In this document: positions 5,828 to 5,828 of the stretch, in pieces | Numbering within the stretch: position 1 is the first letter of the stretch | How the letters are laid out: the number at the start of each line of letters is the position of its first letter | DNA from: Saprospiraceae bacterium | Lineage (GTDB): Bacteria > Bacteroidota > Bacteroidia > Chitinophagales > Saprospiraceae | DNA length: 5,828 bases | Assembly (NCBI GenBank): GCA_020630455.1 | Contig: JAHDBK010000260.1 | Span: 1-5,828 of the forward strand | Direction: 5' to 3' | Made by a program: the position numbers and the translations under genes | Notes under the pieces: model-generated | Told to the model about the DNA's origin: nothing | The model's input: only the letters and a program-made list of their open reading frames with translations | Databases searched by the model: none

Positions 5828-5828
5828 A

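Overview
The window is a branched-chain amino acid (isoleucine/valine) biosynthesis operon on the + strand in the order ilvD, ilvB, ilvN, ilvC. All four genes look complete and intact. The DNA is AT-rich, the starts lack clear Shine-Dalgarno sequences, the one credible promoter element is of the Bacteroidota type (TAnnTTTG), and the proteins carry Bacteroidota-like wording (for example AWTIMGL and GMLGMHG in IlvB, and YGCYLFDHAC in IlvC). I therefore infer a Bacteroidota (Flavobacteriia/Cytophagia-like) chromosome. I cannot name the genus from sequence alone.

Layout: 1-286 is a very AT-rich leader with no supportable gene. It holds a 9-bp perfect hairpin (82-104), a -7-like promoter element (222-229) and a long-range inverted repeat (194-207 with 267-280) whose right arm lies just before the ilvD start. 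ilvD (287-1966) is followed by a 60-nt gap with two small hairpins, then ilvB (2027-3715). An 89-nt gap then carries an AT palindrome and five tandem copies of a heptamer close to CAATACT, then ilvN (3805-4344). ilvC starts only 4 nt after ilvN (4349) and stops at 5827, one base before the window ends. A short word, TACGCT followed by AATT, occurs in each of the three longer non-coding stretches and nowhere else in the window.

The gene products form one pathway. IlvB (catalytic) and IlvN (regulatory) make acetohydroxyacid synthase, which condenses pyruvate with pyruvate or 2-oxobutyrate. IlvC (class II, long-form ketol-acid reductoisomerase) isomerises and reduces the product. IlvD (Fe-S dihydroxyacid dehydratase) dehydrates it to the 2-oxo acid precursors of valine and isoleucine (and, through valine's precursor, leucine). 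The final transaminase is not in the window.

I see no mobile element, CRISPR array, RNA gene or evident new system. The points worth a second look are non-coding (leader inverted repeat, shared intergenic word, heptamer array), plus two protein details: a changed cofactor loop in IlvC and a changed effector-site residue in IlvN.
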